Positions 23,619 to 32,212 are shown, counted from the first letter of the stretch. The stretch: DNA of 46,249 bases from Alphaproteobacteria bacterium UBA6324 (GCA_002439085.1 DJSW01000016.1:1-46249); one strand, 5' to 3'. Made by a program: numbers and translations. The notes: generated from the letters alone by a model not told the origin.

Positions 23619-25740
23619 AGCGGTCTTTTTTCCCGTACAGACGCAACGCCGCGTAAATGGCGATTTCCGCCGCGACAATGCCGATGATCCAGTTCAGCGA
23701 TTGTTCCGCGTGGCGTTCATAGGTCGCGCATTGATAAAACAGCGTGGACAGCAGATAAGCCTGTCCCGTCGTCCACAGCGCGACGAACGCCGCCCAGCGC
23801 AGGCTGAATTCCTTGGCGATCGCGGCCAGCGCCGACGAACACGGCGTATAGAGCAGGATGAACAGCAGATACGCGAACGCGCCGATCCGCCCGTCGAACA
23901 AAACGACCAGCCGTTCGACGGATGTCGCGCCCGCGGCCAAACCGGCGTACAGGGCGTCCAAAGTGCCGATGACGGCTTCCTTGGCCATCAATCCCGTGAA
24001 CAATCCGACCGTCGCCGGCCAGTTCTGATCGGAAATTCCCAGCGGCGCGAACATCGGCGTAATGGCTTTGCCGATCGCGGACAAAATCGAATTCTGCGGT
24101 TGGTCGGGGATGAAATCCCCCTGAAAATCAACGGCGTTCAACAGGTTCAGGATGATGACCAGCGGAACGATCAAAGCCCCCGCGCGCACGATGAAACCGT
24201 GCAGTCTGTCCCACGTCCGGACGGCCATGTTTTTAACGATCGGCAGGTGATAGGGCGGCATTTCCAAAATCAAGGGGACGGGCTTGCCTTTAAACAGCGT
24301 TTTTTTGAACAAAACGCCCGTGACGACCGCGATCGCGATACCGGTCAGGTACAGCGCGAAAACAACATCCGCCCCGCCGTCGTGGAAAAACGCCGTCGCG
24401 AACAACGCATATACGGGCAGCCGCGCGCCGCACGACATGAACGGCACCATCATCAATGTGATCAGCCGGTCGCGTTTCGACGACAGGATGCGCGTCCCCA
24501 TCACGGCCGGAACGGTGCATCCGAACGCGACAATCATCGGGACGAACGCCGTCCCCGGCAGGTTGAATCCGCGCATCAACCGGTCCATCACGAACGCGCC
24601 GCGCGCCATGTATCCGGAATCCTCCAGCGCGGAAAGGAACAAAAACAGGAAACCGATCGGCGGAATGAACGTCGCCACCGTGCTGACGCCGCGGCCGACG
24701 CCTTCGGACAGGAAAATGTTCAGCCAGCGCGGCGTGCCCAAAGCGTCCAGCAGCGACGCGAACCCTTCGACCAGATACTTGTCGCCGAATTCGGCGATCG
24801 GGTCGATCAACAGGTTGCCCAGCGTGATCGTCCATAAAAACATCAGGTACATGACAAGGAAAAACAGCGGCAATCCCGTGTATTTTCCCAAAGCGACGCG
24901 GTCGATCTTCTCCGTCACCGTTTTGGACAGGCGGTCGGCGCGCGTGACGATGCGGCGGCTGATTTCCGTGATGTATCCGTACCGTCCGTCGGCGATCAGT
25001 GTGTCGGCCTCTTCATTGTATTTTTCAGGAAAAGCGTCGCGGATCTTTTCGATTTCCGCTTTGTTTTCCGGCGTTCCGAACAACCGCGGGTCGATGTCGC
25101 CGTCCAACAGATGCGCCGCCAGCCACCGCGCCGGCCACCCGTGTTCCGCCGCCGTCGGCGCCACAAAGGGCGTCAGTTCGGCGATCGCGGTTTCGACGTG
25201 CGGGCAATAGGGGATGACGAAATCGTCGTTCACCTGTACGTTCGCGCGCACGATCTGGCGTTTCAATTCGGACACGCCTTTGACTTTCGACGCGACCATG
25301 GGGACGACGGGCGCGTTAAACGCGTGCGCCAACGCCAAAACGTCGATTTTCATTTTCGCCGCGGCCGCCGCGTCCATCATGTTCAGAACCAGAATGACGG
25401 GCAGGCGCATTTCAAACAGCTGGACGGTCATGTACAGGTTGCGTTCCAGATTGGACGCGTCCAGAATGTTGATCACGCAGTCGGGTTTGTGGAACAGCAG
25501 ATAGTCGCGCGCCACGCGTTCGTCTTCGGACGCGGCGGAAATGACGCTGAGCGAATACACCCCGGGCAGATCGACGACTTCGACCTTGATGCCGTCCTGT
25601 TCAAAAAATCCGGATTTTTTTTCAACCGTCACCCCCGGCCAGTTGCCGACGTATTGGTGCGCGCCGGTCAGCGCGTTGAAAATCGTTGTTTTTCCGCAAT
25701 TCGGGTTGCCGATCAGGGCGACTGTTTTCCGTTCCATCAA
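23605..25740 (-). CDS. feoB: Ferrous iron transport protein B
   Basis: A 711-residue inner-membrane Fe2+ transporter with a cytosolic G domain. The P-loop is GNPNCGKTT (residues 11-19), G2 lies in the NWPGVTVEKKSG switch, G3 is DLPG, and G4 is NMMD. A helical GDI-like region follows, then two Gate domains in the membrane (VSTVATFIPPIGFLFLFLSALEDSGYM, and the second around FTGLMAKEAVIGTL). Several conserved Cys occur in the pore region (FGCTVPAVMGTR, FMSCGARLPVYA), and the C-terminus is short. It lies between feoA (27 bp) and the overlapping feoC. Confidence 0.97.
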   Translation of the reverse strand: MMERKTVALIGNPNCGKTTIFNALTGAHQYVGNWPGVTVEKKSGFFEQDGIKVEVVDLPGVYSLSVISAASEDERVARDYLLFHKPDCVINILDASNLERNLYMTVQLFEMRLPVILVLNMMDAAAAAKMKIDVLALAHAFNAPVVPMVASKVKGVSELKRQIVRANVQVNDDFVIPYCPHVETAIAELTPFVAPTAAEHGWPARWLAAHLLDGDIDPRLFGTPENKAEIEKIRDAFPEKYNEEADTLIADGRYGYITEISRRIVTRADRLSKTVTEKIDRVALGKYTGLPLFFLVMYLMFLWTITLGNLLIDPIAEFGDKYLVEGFASLLDALGTPRWLNIFLSEGVGRGVSTVATFIPPIGFLFLFLSALEDSGYMARGAFVMDRLMRGFNLPGTAFVPMIVAFGCTVPAVMGTRILSSKRDRLITLMMVPFMSCGARLPVYALFATAFFHDGGADVVFALYLTGIAIAVVTGVLFKKTLFKGKPVPLILEMPPYHLPIVKNMAVRTWDRLHGFIVRAGALIVPLVIILNLLNAVDFQGDFIPDQPQNSILSAIGKAITPMFAPLGISDQNWPATVGLFTGLMAKEAVIGTLDALYAGLAAGATSVERLVVLFDGRIGAFAYLLFILLYTPCSSALAAIAKEFSLRWAAFVALWTTGQAYLLSTLFYQCATYERHAEQSLNWIIGIVAAEIAIYAALRLYGKKDRYDSV

Positions 25741-25767
25741 ACGATATCCCTTAAAATTTTTATCAGG

Positions 25768-26010
25768 TCAGGCCACGGCGATCAAAGACGCCTCTTCGCG
25801 GCGCAGGGAAACCAGATACCCGCGGATCAGGATTTCGACCGGATCGCCGAACGGGGCGATGCGCACGATTTCAAACGGCGTCCCCGGCGTCACGCCCATG
25901 GCCAGCAATTTTTTGCGGTAAGCCGTGTTCCCTTTGAAAAAACCGGCGACGACGGCTTTGTCGCCCGCCTTTAATTTCATAAAACCGGTGGTGTTTTCCG
26001 ATGTCCGCAT
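25768..26010 (-). CDS. feoA: Ferrous iron transport protein A
   Basis: An 80-residue SH3-like protein that binds FeoB and is needed for Fe2+ uptake. It has LKAGDKAVVAGF, the LLAMGVTPGTPFEIVRIAPFGDPVEI core and IRGYLVSLRREEASLI at the end. ATG at 26010 follows AGGGAAAA; a TTG at 26028 would add six residues. It is the first gene of feoABC and is divergent from the ccm operon. No clear Fur box was found upstream. Confidence 0.93.
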   Translation of the reverse strand: MRTSENTTGFMKLKAGDKAVVAGFFKGNTAYRKKLLAMGVTPGTPFEIVRIAPFGDPVEILIRGYLVSLRREEASLIAVA

Positions 26011-26061
26011 AAAAGTTTTCCCTATCAAACTTTGTCTGAAAACAAGGTAACACGCCGCAAA

Positions 26062-26082
26062 AAAAAAGGAAAGTCCTTTTTT
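26062..26082. repeat. Perfect 9-bp inverted repeat between feoA and ccmF
   Basis: AAAAAAGGA and TCCTTTTTT flank AAG in the divergent feoA-ccmF region, just upstream of the ccm -35 element. It could be an operator for a dimeric regulator serving both operons, or a short terminator-like hairpin with T tracts on both strands. Confidence 0.45.
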
Positions 26083-26087
26083 GATTC

Positions 26088-26116
26088 TTGCAAAAACGGC
26101 CGGAGTTTTCTAACCT
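26088..26116 (+). promoter_or_regulatory. Promoter of the ccmFGHI operon
   Basis: TTGCAA and TAACCT are 17 bp apart. AAAGGAA then precedes the ATG at 26147. Confidence 0.6.
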
Positions 26117-26146
26117 GACAGCATTGTTTAGACGAAAGGAATTCCC

Positions 26147-28027
26147 ATGCTGATCGAGCTGGCGCGCTATACGATGTTGTTCGCTTTAACGGCGGTCGGG
26201 CTGCAAACGGTTTTGTTGGCGCCGACGTTGTGGTCGGGGGGATCGGCCGTCGCGATCAAACTGGGGTTTCGGCAGGCGTGCTTTTCGGCGGCGTTGACGT
26301 TTTTTTCGTTTTGCGTTCTGCTGTGGGCGTTCGGGACGCGGGATTTTTCCGTGGCCGCCGTGTTTGAAAATTTCGACGCGCGCAGCGGGGGGCTGTACGC
26401 GTTACAGGCGTTCTGTTCATCGCGCGAGGGATTCTTTTTCATCTTTATCGTCATTCTGTCCGCCGCTTTTCAAATCGGGTTTTCGGCCAAGGATCTGGCG
26501 ACGTATCAGGAACGCGGCCGCTATTTGTTCGCCGCGGGCGTCATTTTGTTTTCGTTGACGGCATTGATGCTGGCGACGGCCGACCCGTTCGTGCGCATCG
26601 ATGAACCGCCGTTTGACGGCGCGGGGTTTCCCGCCGCGTGGCGGCCGGCGCACAAAACGCTGGAGGTTTTGCTGATCTTCGCCGCGGGGGCGGCGCTGAC
26701 CGTTTCATTTGTCAAAACGGTTTGTATGCACTCAAAGGGCAGGGCGTTCGCCGTTCCCGCGTTCCGCTGCGGGCTGGTCGCGACGGCCTGTTTGACCGGC
26801 GCGGCGGGGATGAAGCTGATGACGGGGTTCACGACGGCGGAAAACGGGGCGTTGTGGCATTTCACCGCCGACAATTCCCTGTTGTTGGCGATATTGACGC
26901 TGGCGGCCGGACAGACGGTTCTGCTTTATTTCAGGATCGGCGGAATGCGGGTGTTTACCGGCTGGGTGCTGACGCTTTCCCTGATGTCCGCCGCGTTTTC
27001 GGCCGCGTATTTCTTCGCGGGCGAATACAGGCTGTTCGTCCTGTCCGCGGACGAAGTCTATTTTCCCAATCCCGTCGCGGCGCTGTGCGCGTTCACGGCA
27101 TTCACCTGCTTTTTGCTGTTTTTGTGTTCCGTCGCCGGACGCCGGACGCCGCCGGACGCCGCGTTTGACATTTTGTCGCGCGAAACGTTCGCCGGCATGG
27201 CCGTCGCCGTCCTGACCGCCGCGGGGTTCAGCGTCGGGGCGTTGTCGCTGCTGCCCGCGTTGTTCATGTTCCTGCCCGATCTGCCGCTGCGCCTGCTGCC
27301 CGCTTTGTTTGCCAAGGTGTTGTCCGGTTCCGTGGTTGCGGCCGCCGTTTTGTTTTTCATCGCGTCCAAACGCCGCCGGATCGGCGGAGGGGGGGCGGCC
27401 GTTCGCGCCAAAACCGAATCCGTTTTCTGGGGGCTGTTTTTGCCGGCGGCCTGCCTGTGTTTGTGGAAAGTGCAAAACGGCGCGGCCGTTGTGTTGTTCG
27501 CTTTGCCGTCCGTTTTAATCTTGAACGCGTTTTTCACGGAGCGGACGTTTACGATACCCTCTTCGTTCCCCGACGCCGTCCGGACGTTGAGGGAAGTCCG
27601 TCCCGCGGCGGCCGGCGGATTTTTGTGCGCGGCGGGGGCGGTCGTCTTTTCCGTCGCGTTGGCGTTCAGCCTGTACGGCGGCGAAGCCCATGACGCGATT
27701 TTGCCCATGGACGGCGAAACCGATCTGCCGTGCCGGATTGAACGGCTGGACGCGAAATCGGGCGGCCGCCTGATTTGTTCCGGCGACGCCGGCATCGTCG
27801 GCGGAAAGGCCGTGTTCCAGTGGCCGGAAAGAAAACTGAACGCGCGGGTGTTGCAAATGGAACGCTTCACTTTCCGCCTGACGGAATTGAAACAAACCGC
27901 GGAATCCGAACTGACGGTGCGTTCGGTTGCGCATCCGCTGTTGCCGCTGGCCGGAACGGGGCTGTTTATGGTCGGGTGCGGGTTGGCGTTTTTGTTCCTG
28001 TCCGTGAAAAGGGGGGCGGTGCGATGA
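26147..28027 (+). CDS. ccmF: Divergent CcmF-like cytochrome c heme lyase subunit
   Basis: A 626-residue inner-membrane protein with about 14 hydrophobic helices. The N-terminus (MLIELARYTMLFALTAVGLQ), the SSREGFFFIF segment (family N-H-E-G-S-x-x-x-W), ATADPFVRIDEPPFDGAG (family NPFxRxxPxPxDGxGLNP) and the C-terminal periplasmic domain with a last helix place it in CcmF. The heme-handling WWD motif (family WGGWWFWDPVEN) is nearly gone: the aligned stretch near residues 232-243 reads ENGALWHFTADN. His169 can match the first membrane His, but I see no counterpart of the two periplasmic heme-ligand His. It overlaps ccmG by 4 bp (ATGA). It may be a specialised or decayed lyase. Confidence 0.75.
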   Translation: MLIELARYTMLFALTAVGLQTVLLAPTLWSGGSAVAIKLGFRQACFSAALTFFSFCVLLWAFGTRDFSVAAVFENFDARSGGLYALQAFCSSREGFFFIFIVILSAAFQIGFSAKDLATYQERGRYLFAAGVILFSLTALMLATADPFVRIDEPPFDGAGFPAAWRPAHKTLEVLLIFAAGAALTVSFVKTVCMHSKGRAFAVPAFRCGLVATACLTGAAGMKLMTGFTTAENGALWHFTADNSLLLAILTLAAGQTVLLYFRIGGMRVFTGWVLTLSLMSAAFSAAYFFAGEYRLFVLSADEVYFPNPVAALCAFTAFTCFLLFLCSVAGRRTPPDAAFDILSRETFAGMAVAVLTAAGFSVGALSLLPALFMFLPDLPLRLLPALFAKVLSGSVVAAAVLFFIASKRRRIGGGGAAVRAKTESVFWGLFLPAACLCLWKVQNGAAVVLFALPSVLILNAFFTERTFTIPSSFPDAVRTLREVRPAAAGGFLCAAGAVVFSVALAFSLYGGEAHDAILPMDGETDLPCRIERLDAKSGGRLICSGDAGIVGGKAVFQWPERKLNARVLQMERFTFRLTELKQTAESELTVRSVAHPLLPLAGTGLFMVGCGLAFLFLSVKRGAVR

Positions 28028-28563
28028 GGTGGTACGGATTTTTGGTCATTTTTCTGGCGTCCGTGCTGTTTTGCGATTTGCTGTACAGCGTCCGGATGGA
28101 CTTCACGACCAAAAACGCGCTGATTTCCGAAACCGCGGATTTCCCGTCGGGCGAATTGCCGCTGATGGGGCGCGACACGGTTTTGTCCGCGCAAACCGTG
28201 CCGAAACAGCCCGCCGTTTTGTTCTTTTTCGCGTCGTGGTGCCGTCCGTGCGTGTTGGAACTGCCCGCCGTGGTCGAAGCGTCGCGACGCCACGACGTGC
28301 CGTTCATCGGGGTCGCCGTGCGCGATACGCCGGAAAAGATCGAAAAGCTGTTTGAACAGCTGGGCAATCCCTATCAAATGGTCGCGCTGGACAAGGAAAT
28401 GAACTGGGCGAAACAGCTGGACGCCGACAGTTTGCCGGTGGCGTTCGTTTTGGACGGGCGGGGCAAAATCGCCGCCCGTATCAAAGGGTTTATGACGCGG
28501 GAATTTTATATGGACACGCTTTTGCCGTATTTGCGGGGGTTGAAAAATGAAACACCTCTTTAA
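28024..28563 (+). CDS. ccmG: Thioredoxin-like cytochrome c biogenesis protein CcmG/DsbE
   Basis: A 179-residue periplasmic thioredoxin anchored by an N-terminal helix (WYGFLVIFLASVLFCDLLY). The active site is WCRPC (Cys73 and Cys76) in FFFASWCRPCVLELP, and the cis-Pro region is DSLPVAFVLD. The family keeps the apocytochrome c heme-binding cysteines reduced. The ATG at 28024 overlaps the ccmF stop (ATGA). The 3' end overlaps ccmH by 17 bp, so the set is tightly coupled. Confidence 0.9.
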   Translation: MRWYGFLVIFLASVLFCDLLYSVRMDFTTKNALISETADFPSGELPLMGRDTVLSAQTVPKQPAVLFFFASWCRPCVLELPAVVEASRRHDVPFIGVAVRDTPEKIEKLFEQLGNPYQMVALDKEMNWAKQLDADSLPVAFVLDGRGKIAARIKGFMTREFYMDTLLPYLRGLKNETPL

Positions 28564-28936
28564 GCTTTTTTTGATTCTGTGCTTTATAACGCCGTGCGGC
28601 GTTCGCGCCGACGACGCGGCGTCCGTTGAAACGGAAGCGTTGGAAATCGCCGACCGCTTGCGGTGTCTGGTCTGCTCCGACGAAAATATCGAAGCCGCGG
28701 GCGACGAAACGGCCAAGGACATCCGGTTTTTCATCCGCAAACATTTGACGGACGGCAAAACGCAGGACATGGTCGTCCACCTGCTGTTGGCGCAATACGG
28801 GGATATGATTTCACTGGCCGACGCCCCCGCGCCGAACGCCGAACACGAAGAGCTGTTCACAACGCTGGTGTTCGTCGCGTGTCTGGGCGGCATGGCGTTT
28901 TACGTCGTCCGCCGCTCCGCCGGTTTCAAAGCCTGA
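28547..28936 (+). CDS. ccmH: Cytochrome c biogenesis protein CcmH/CycL
   Basis: A 129-residue protein with a signal peptide (hydrophobic to about residue 20), the redox motif LRCLVCSDENI (Cys40 and Cys43; the family has LRCxxCQ, here Ser follows the second Cys), the helical IRKHLTDGKTQDMVV segment, and a C-terminal membrane helix near 104-121. It works with CcmG in reducing apocytochrome c and presenting it to CcmF. It corresponds to the short CcmH form, with the TPR part encoded by the next gene. Confidence 0.9.
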   Translation: MKHLFKLFLILCFITPCGVRADDAASVETEALEIADRLRCLVCSDENIEAAGDETAKDIRFFIRKHLTDGKTQDMVVHLLLAQYGDMISLADAPAPNAEHEELFTTLVFVACLGGMAFYVVRRSAGFKA

Positions 28937-28947
28937 GGGGACGCGCC

Positions 28948-29643
28948 ATGATTTTGTTTTTGACTTCGGTTCTTTTGTTGACGATCGGCGCGCTCAGCCT
29001 GTTCATTTTTCCGATTTTGCCGTTGCGGCGCGGTCACGGACGATCCGCGGCGGGCAAGCGGTTTTACATTTGCGCGGTCTTTTTCCTGTTCGCCGTTCTG
29101 GTTCCCGCGCTGTACGGACGGCAGGGCAAAATGATGATGCCGGATTATCCTCTGGCCGCCCGCGACGCGCTGGAATCGGAGGAACACCCGCGCCAAATGG
29201 CCAAAGTCCGGCGGTTGGAACGGTATCTGGCCGCCAATCCCGACGACGGCGCGGTGTGGGAACAGCTGGCGCAAACGTACCGTTCCGCCGGTTATTTCGC
29301 CGAAGCGGCCACCGCGTACCGCAACGCGATCGAATGGGGCATTCCCGAAGACATCACTAACTGGCACGCGCTGGCGGAAACGCTGATTCAGGCCAACAAC
29401 GGCCGCATTACGGGCGAAGCGCAAAAGGCGTTGGAAAACGTGCTGCGCTATCGCCCCGACGACCCGAAAGCCATTTACTTTCTGGGATTGGCGCGCATTC
29501 AAAACAAAGAACCGCAAAAAGCGTTGGCACTGTGGCGGTATCTGGAACAGATCCTGTCGGCCGAAGATCCGTGGCTGACCGTCGTCCATGAACGCATCGA
29601 AACGTTGCGGGACGCGATAAAGGCCGATCCGCGCGCCCGTTAA
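28948..29643 (+). CDS. ccmI: CcmI-like TPR protein of cytochrome c maturation
   Basis: A 231-residue protein with two N-terminal membrane helices (about 1-19 and 36-52, with an Arg-rich loop RRGHGR between) and a periplasmic TPR domain (RRLERYLAANPDDGAVWEQLAQTYRSAGYFAEAATAYRNAI and later repeats). This is the CcmI/NrfG layout, the apocytochrome chaperone of the Ccm system. AGGGG lies eight bases before the ATG. It is shorter than many CcmI proteins. It is the last gene of the operon before a strong terminator. Confidence 0.82.
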   Translation: MILFLTSVLLLTIGALSLFIFPILPLRRGHGRSAAGKRFYICAVFFLFAVLVPALYGRQGKMMMPDYPLAARDALESEEHPRQMAKVRRLERYLAANPDDGAVWEQLAQTYRSAGYFAEAATAYRNAIEWGIPEDITNWHALAETLIQANNGRITGEAQKALENVLRYRPDDPKAIYFLGLARIQNKEPQKALALWRYLEQILSAEDPWLTVVHERIETLRDAIKADPRAR

Positions 29644-29668
29644 TGGCGGCGGACGGTGAAAATGCAAT

Positions 29669-29705
29669 CGGGAACTTCCGAAAAGGAACGGAAGCTCCCG
29701 TTTTT
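29669..29705 (+). terminator. Terminator of the ccm operon
   Basis: A 12-bp stem (CGGGAACTTCCG / CGGAAGCTCCCG, one mismatch) closes an AAAAGGAA loop and is followed by TTTTT, 26 bp after the ccmI stop. Confidence 0.85.
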
Positions 29706-29710
29706 GCCCT

Positions 29711-30100
29711 TTATCCCGCGATGCAACAACATCCGTCGGCGGACAACCGCATATCATCCGGACAGGAAATCACCGAACCGACTTCGCAGGCACCGTTTTT
29801 CAATTTATATCCGCTGTTGCATTGTGTGCAGGAACCAGATGAATCACATTGCGCGCAATTCGCGGGACAGGCGATCTTTTTGACGCATTGGCCGTTTTGC
29901 AAGGTATAGCCGTAATCGCACGCCGTGCAGGTTGAGGACGATGAACAAGAGGAACAATTTGTCGGGCAATCCAGAACGCATTTGCCGTATGTTGTTAAAG
30001 TGTAGCCGCTAATGCATTCGGTGCATTTTTTTCTATTACATGTACGACAGCTGAGAAACTCTTCACCGCAGCCTTTTTTGGTTCTATTAAGAGAGCTGTT
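29711..30100 (-). pseudogene. 5'-truncated Cys-rich (furin/EGF-like repeat) gene fragment
   Basis: An open frame of 129 codons bounded upstream by an in-frame TAG (30101-30103). It has no ATG or GTG start, and its only TTG lies about half way along (29902). The product is full of CxxC units: CRTCNRKKCTEC, ISGYTL, YGKCVLDCPTNCSSC, STCTACDYGYTL, NGQCVKKIACPANCAQC, SGSCTQCNSGYKL, NGACEV, then DGCCCIAG. This GYxLxxGxC-xxCPxxCxxC pattern resembles growth-factor-receptor or furin-like Cys-rich repeats seen in secreted surface proteins. With no signal peptide or plausible start it is probably a remnant or silent donor cassette. It ends beside the ccm terminator. Confidence 0.6.
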
Positions 30101-30161
30101 CTAAGGCTCCGCACATCTTTTTCAGGTACTCGGCACACTGGAACGCCCGATGCGCTTGCAT
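30087..30161 (-). other. 24-codon open frame directly upstream of the Cys-rich fragment
   Basis: The minus strand can be read as a short helical peptide starting ATG at 30161 (M-Q-A-H-R-A-F-Q-C-A-E-Y-L and on to E-Q-L-S) and ending TAA at 30087-30089. It overlaps the start of the Cys-rich open frame in another phase. The rest of 30162-30257 shows nothing I recognise apart from a short TGTTTTTAAAAACA palindrome. Coding status is doubtful. Confidence 0.2.
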
Positions 30162-30257
30162 CAAGGATAGCTGTTCCCCGCCGCGTTTGGCAAGATGTTT
30201 TTAAAAACAAAAACACCCTGTGCCACCCGCGGGGAGGGGGAGGAATATTCCGGATAC

Positions 30258-30289
30258 AAAAAACGCGCCTTGGGCAAAAGGCGCGTTTT
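30258..30289 (-). terminator. Terminator of the Kef-type antiporter gene
   Basis: On the minus strand AAAACGCGCC and GGCGCGTTTT form a 10-bp stem around a 10-base loop, ending in TTTTTT. It lies about 25 bp after the antiporter stop. Confidence 0.85.
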
Positions 30290-30313
30290 GAATGGTGGAA
30301 AGGGGTGCGGCTC

Positions 30314-32041
30314 TTAAACCGCCGTGGCGGTGGCCGTCGGCAAAGAAGCGTTGACCGTGTTTTCCTGACGCAGAACGGCGGCCGTTTCGCGCAAGCGGTC
30401 TTCGTCGCCGTCCAAACACAAAATCGTCGCGGCGGCCAAACGGATGCCGCATTCCTGCGTTTCGGAAATGACGCCCGTCGCGCCCAACCGCACCAATTCC
30501 TCCCACCGCGTGTCGTCGTTGCAACGGATGAACACGGGGATGGAGGACGAGATTTCGCGCACGGCCTGCAACACGCGGATGGCGGAGGGCAGGCCGCTGA
30601 TGCAAATCATGACGGCTTTGGCCTTGTCGATGTTGGCGGCTTCCAGAATACGGACGTTGCCGGCGTTGCCGAACAAATAGTCGCGTTTGTTCTTTTTGGC
30701 CTTTTCAATATGCGGCACGTCCGTGTCCATGACCAAAAACGGCACGTCGTTGCGCGCCAGCATACGCGCCGCCGCCTGTCCGACGCGGCCGTATCCGACC
30801 AGCAGGACGTGGTTTTCCAATTCCTTTTCCTCGTCCTCTTCGGGTTCGGGGGCGTTTTCGTTTTTCGCCGCGTCCTCGGCCGCCTTTTTCTTGTCAACGA
30901 TTTTCAAAACGAACGTGCTGACAAACGGGGTCAGGGACATCGACAAAGCGATCACCACCTGCAGCAAAGAAGAGGTCTGGACGCTCATCAAATGGAAGTT
31001 TTGCGCCGCCAGATTAAACACGACGAAACCGAATTCGCCGGCCTGGCACAGGAACACGGACGACGTGATCGTGCCGGTCTTGTCAACTTTCATCCGGCGT
31101 TCAATCGCGTACAGGACAAAGAATTTCGCCACCATGACGCCGGCTGTCAAAGCCAGAATCTGCAAAATGTGCGCCCACGCGTAGCTGATGTCGATCATCA
31201 TGCCGACGGACAGGAAGAAAATCCCCAGCAACATACCGCTGAACGACGCGATTTCCGCTTCGACTTCGTGGCCGAAATCCGTTTCGGCGATCAGCATGCC
31301 GGCCAGAAACGCGCCCAACGAAATCGACAGCCCCGCGGCGTTCGTCGCCCAAGCCGTCGCCAAAAAGGTAAAGAATGTGACGGCGGTGAACGCTTCGGCG
31401 TTTTTCGTGGAAACGACGATTTTAAACAAAGGCTTGACCACCATGCGGCCGACGACCATGATCAGCGTGACCGCGCCGATCGCCTGCGTGAACGCCTGTC
31501 CCATATTGCCGATGGCCGTTGAATCCGTTTGCGCCATTCTGGGCAACAACACCATGATGGGGATGACGGCCAGATCCTGCATCAGCAATATGCCGACGGT
31601 CGCACGCCCCGCGTTGGTGTGCATTTCCCCGCGTTCCTGCATCAAACGCAAGGCGATCGCGGTGGACGACATCGCCAGTCCCAGCCCGATGATGATTGCT
31701 TCGTTCAGGTTTTTGTGCATCAAAAACGCCGCGCCGCCCAATACGGCCGCCGTCAGCAACAGCTGCAGCAACCCGAATCCGAAAATGTACAGACGCATGG
31801 CCTTGAACCGGTGGAACGACAGGTCAAGCCCGATTGTGAACATCAAAAACAGCAACCCCAGTTCGCCGATGTTTTCGGTGACGTGCGTGTCCTTGATCAG
31901 CCCCAGCATATGGGGACCCAGAACGATGCCGGCGACGATAAACGCCAACAACGGGTTGACTTTCAACCGGTAAAAAACGGGGATAAAAATAACAACGGCC
32001 GCCAAAAAGGCCAAGAGTTCCCAAACCTGATCACCACTCAT
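30314..32041 (-). CDS. Kef-type K+/H+ antiporter with RCK (TrkA-N) domain
   Basis: A 575-residue CPA2-family protein. About twelve membrane helices carry family features (VNPLLAFIVAGIVLGP, GLLFLMFTIGLDLSFHRFKAM, GLGLAMSSTAIALRLMQERGE, LSISLGAFLAGMLIAETDFGHEVE). An acidic linker (EPEEDEEKE) leads to a cytosolic RCK domain with the NAD-binding loop LLVGYGRVGQA. It should exchange K+ for H+ under ligand control. ATG at 32041 follows GAGGAAA; a GTG at 32065 is the alternative. It is a single gene with its own terminator. Confidence 0.9.
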   Translation of the reverse strand: MSGDQVWELLAFLAAVVIFIPVFYRLKVNPLLAFIVAGIVLGPHMLGLIKDTHVTENIGELGLLFLMFTIGLDLSFHRFKAMRLYIFGFGLLQLLLTAAVLGGAAFLMHKNLNEAIIIGLGLAMSSTAIALRLMQERGEMHTNAGRATVGILLMQDLAVIPIMVLLPRMAQTDSTAIGNMGQAFTQAIGAVTLIMVVGRMVVKPLFKIVVSTKNAEAFTAVTFFTFLATAWATNAAGLSISLGAFLAGMLIAETDFGHEVEAEIASFSGMLLGIFFLSVGMMIDISYAWAHILQILALTAGVMVAKFFVLYAIERRMKVDKTGTITSSVFLCQAGEFGFVVFNLAAQNFHLMSVQTSSLLQVVIALSMSLTPFVSTFVLKIVDKKKAAEDAAKNENAPEPEEDEEKELENHVLLVGYGRVGQAAARMLARNDVPFLVMDTDVPHIEKAKKNKRDYLFGNAGNVRILEAANIDKAKAVMICISGLPSAIRVLQAVREISSSIPVFIRCNDDTRWEELVRLGATGVISETQECGIRLAAATILCLDGDEDRLRETAAVLRQENTVNASLPTATATAV

Positions 32042-32148
32042 CGCGTTTTTCCTCGAAAGAATCACTATGCCTTAAGGTTATTTTGTAAAATAAAAACGAC
32101 GAAAATTCAATCGTCTGTCGCGTGTTTTTGAAAATTTTTTAAATTACG

Positions 32149-32177
32149 TTGACGGGTCGCCCCGCGTTTGGCATCAT
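32149..32177 (+). promoter_or_regulatory. Promoter of ihfB
   Basis: TTGACG and CATCAT are 17 bp apart, about 35 bp before the ATG at 32213. Confidence 0.5.
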
Positions 32178-32212
32178 AAAAGCCGAGTTTATCCACAACA
32201 ATCGGGGCTGAA

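Noticed and set aside
26011..26146. Fur box upstream of feoA
   Set aside because: No 19-bp GATAATGAT-type palindrome is present; only the unrelated A/T-rich dyad was found.
27389..27395. Run of 7 G in ccmF as a possible phase-variation tract
   Set aside because: The frame is intact and reads plausibly on both sides; the run is short for a GC-rich genome.
27058..28893. 611-codon minus-strand frame opposite ccmF, ccmG and ccmH
   Set aside because: Low-complexity antisense reading; the plus-strand set has redox motifs and overlapping starts.
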